Positions 63,866 to 64,000 of a stretch of 64,000 nucleotides of DNA are shown here, piece by piece. Source of the stretch: Lujinxingia sediminis (lineage in GTDB: Bacteria > Myxococcota_A > Bradymonadia > Bradymonadales > Bradymonadaceae). The translations under genes and the position numbers were made by a program. Where the stretch lies: the NCBI RefSeq assembly GCF_004005565.1, contig NZ_SADD01000008.1, forward strand, positions 148,899 to 212,898, in the 5' to 3' direction. The first letter of the stretch is position 1; each line of letters starts with the position of its first letter. The notes below the pieces were generated by a model, which ran no database searches, was not told where the DNA came from, and was given only the letters and a program-made list of their open reading frames with translations.

Positions 63866-64000
63866 ATGGACCACCTGATCGCAAAAATCGACGACCTCAA
63901 AGCCCGCGCCAAAACTCGCGACACGATGCGCTACCCGCGCGCATTTAAAGATGATGCGGTCGAGCTGGTATCCGAGCTTAGCGAGCAGGGGTGGACGCAG
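63866..64000 (+). CDS. transposase-like HTH protein, cut by window end
   Basis: The first 45 codons (MDHLIAKIDDLKARAKTRDT, then RYPRAFKDDAVELVSELSEQ) resemble the N-terminal HTH of transposase accessory proteins. GAGGAG lies 6 nt before the ATG. The 3' end is outside the window. It probably belongs to an insertion sequence that truncated pglZ; the IS family cannot be set from this much sequence. Confidence 0.5.
   Translation, partial: MDHLIAKIDDLKARAKTRDTMRYPRAFKDDAVELVSELSEQGWTQ

Overview
The window is a high-GC bacterial chromosome segment. Its style suggests a deltaproteobacterial lineage (Myxococcota or Bradymonadales-like). The reasons are long lipoproteins with Asp/Gly-rich linkers, a Ser/Thr kinase next to a GAF sigma-54 activator, a CorE-like metal-sensing ECF sigma factor, DUF1844, a very large LamG-type protein and many repeat-filled intergenic gaps. 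The taxonomic placement is inference. No rRNA, tRNA or CRISPR array was recognised.

Layout. 1-4362 (minus strand): molybdenum hydroxylase operon in the order xdhA, xdhB, xdhC, with xdhC cut by the window edge. 4537-6641: two lipoproteins. 6758-9582: HD phosphohydrolase and murA, whose Cys115-equivalent is Asp. 9981-13033: lipB coupled to a HARE/Mrr-like protein, then rpmE (type B). 13820-15840: HAD phosphatase coupled to a Sua5-type tRNA modification enzyme. 15863-18881: small membrane protein, an HtrA-like protease interrupted at an 11-base homopolymer, DUF1844 protein, short acidic protein, TPR membrane protein. 19034-26010: metallo-beta-lactamase-fold protein, bifunctional proline/P5C dehydrogenase, two RdgC-like proteins, uppP. 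26108-30119: two large secreted lipoproteins.

31533-45591 is a signalling and effector region. A Ser/Thr kinase and a GAF-AAA sigma-54 activator are translationally coupled on the minus strand. They diverge from a gene with a good sigma-54 promoter that encodes an actinoporin/aegerolysin-like beta protein. A paralogue of that protein and a 2304-residue protein with LamG-like domains follow. 45883-46360 is an exact 42-bp tandem array. 46361-53778 is a copper homeostasis cluster: CopB-type ATPase, DUF302 proteins, Met/His-rich lipoprotein, CopA, CorE-like sigma factor and CopZ.

54550-64000 is an accessory region. A stand-alone C-terminal half of PglX (BREX) and a 57-residue pglZ 5' fragment flank an AT-rich cassette. 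The cassette encodes a PD-(D/E)xK nuclease, a middle protein, a Rad50-like ABC ATPase with zinc hook, and a protein with a HEPN-type RxxxxH motif. The first three overlap by 4 bp. This looks like an ABC-three-component-type anti-phage system that entered a BREX locus, and it is the strongest candidate for an undescribed system. The window ends in a transposase-like gene.

The intergenic gaps carry several dispersed repeat families, which are listed separately.
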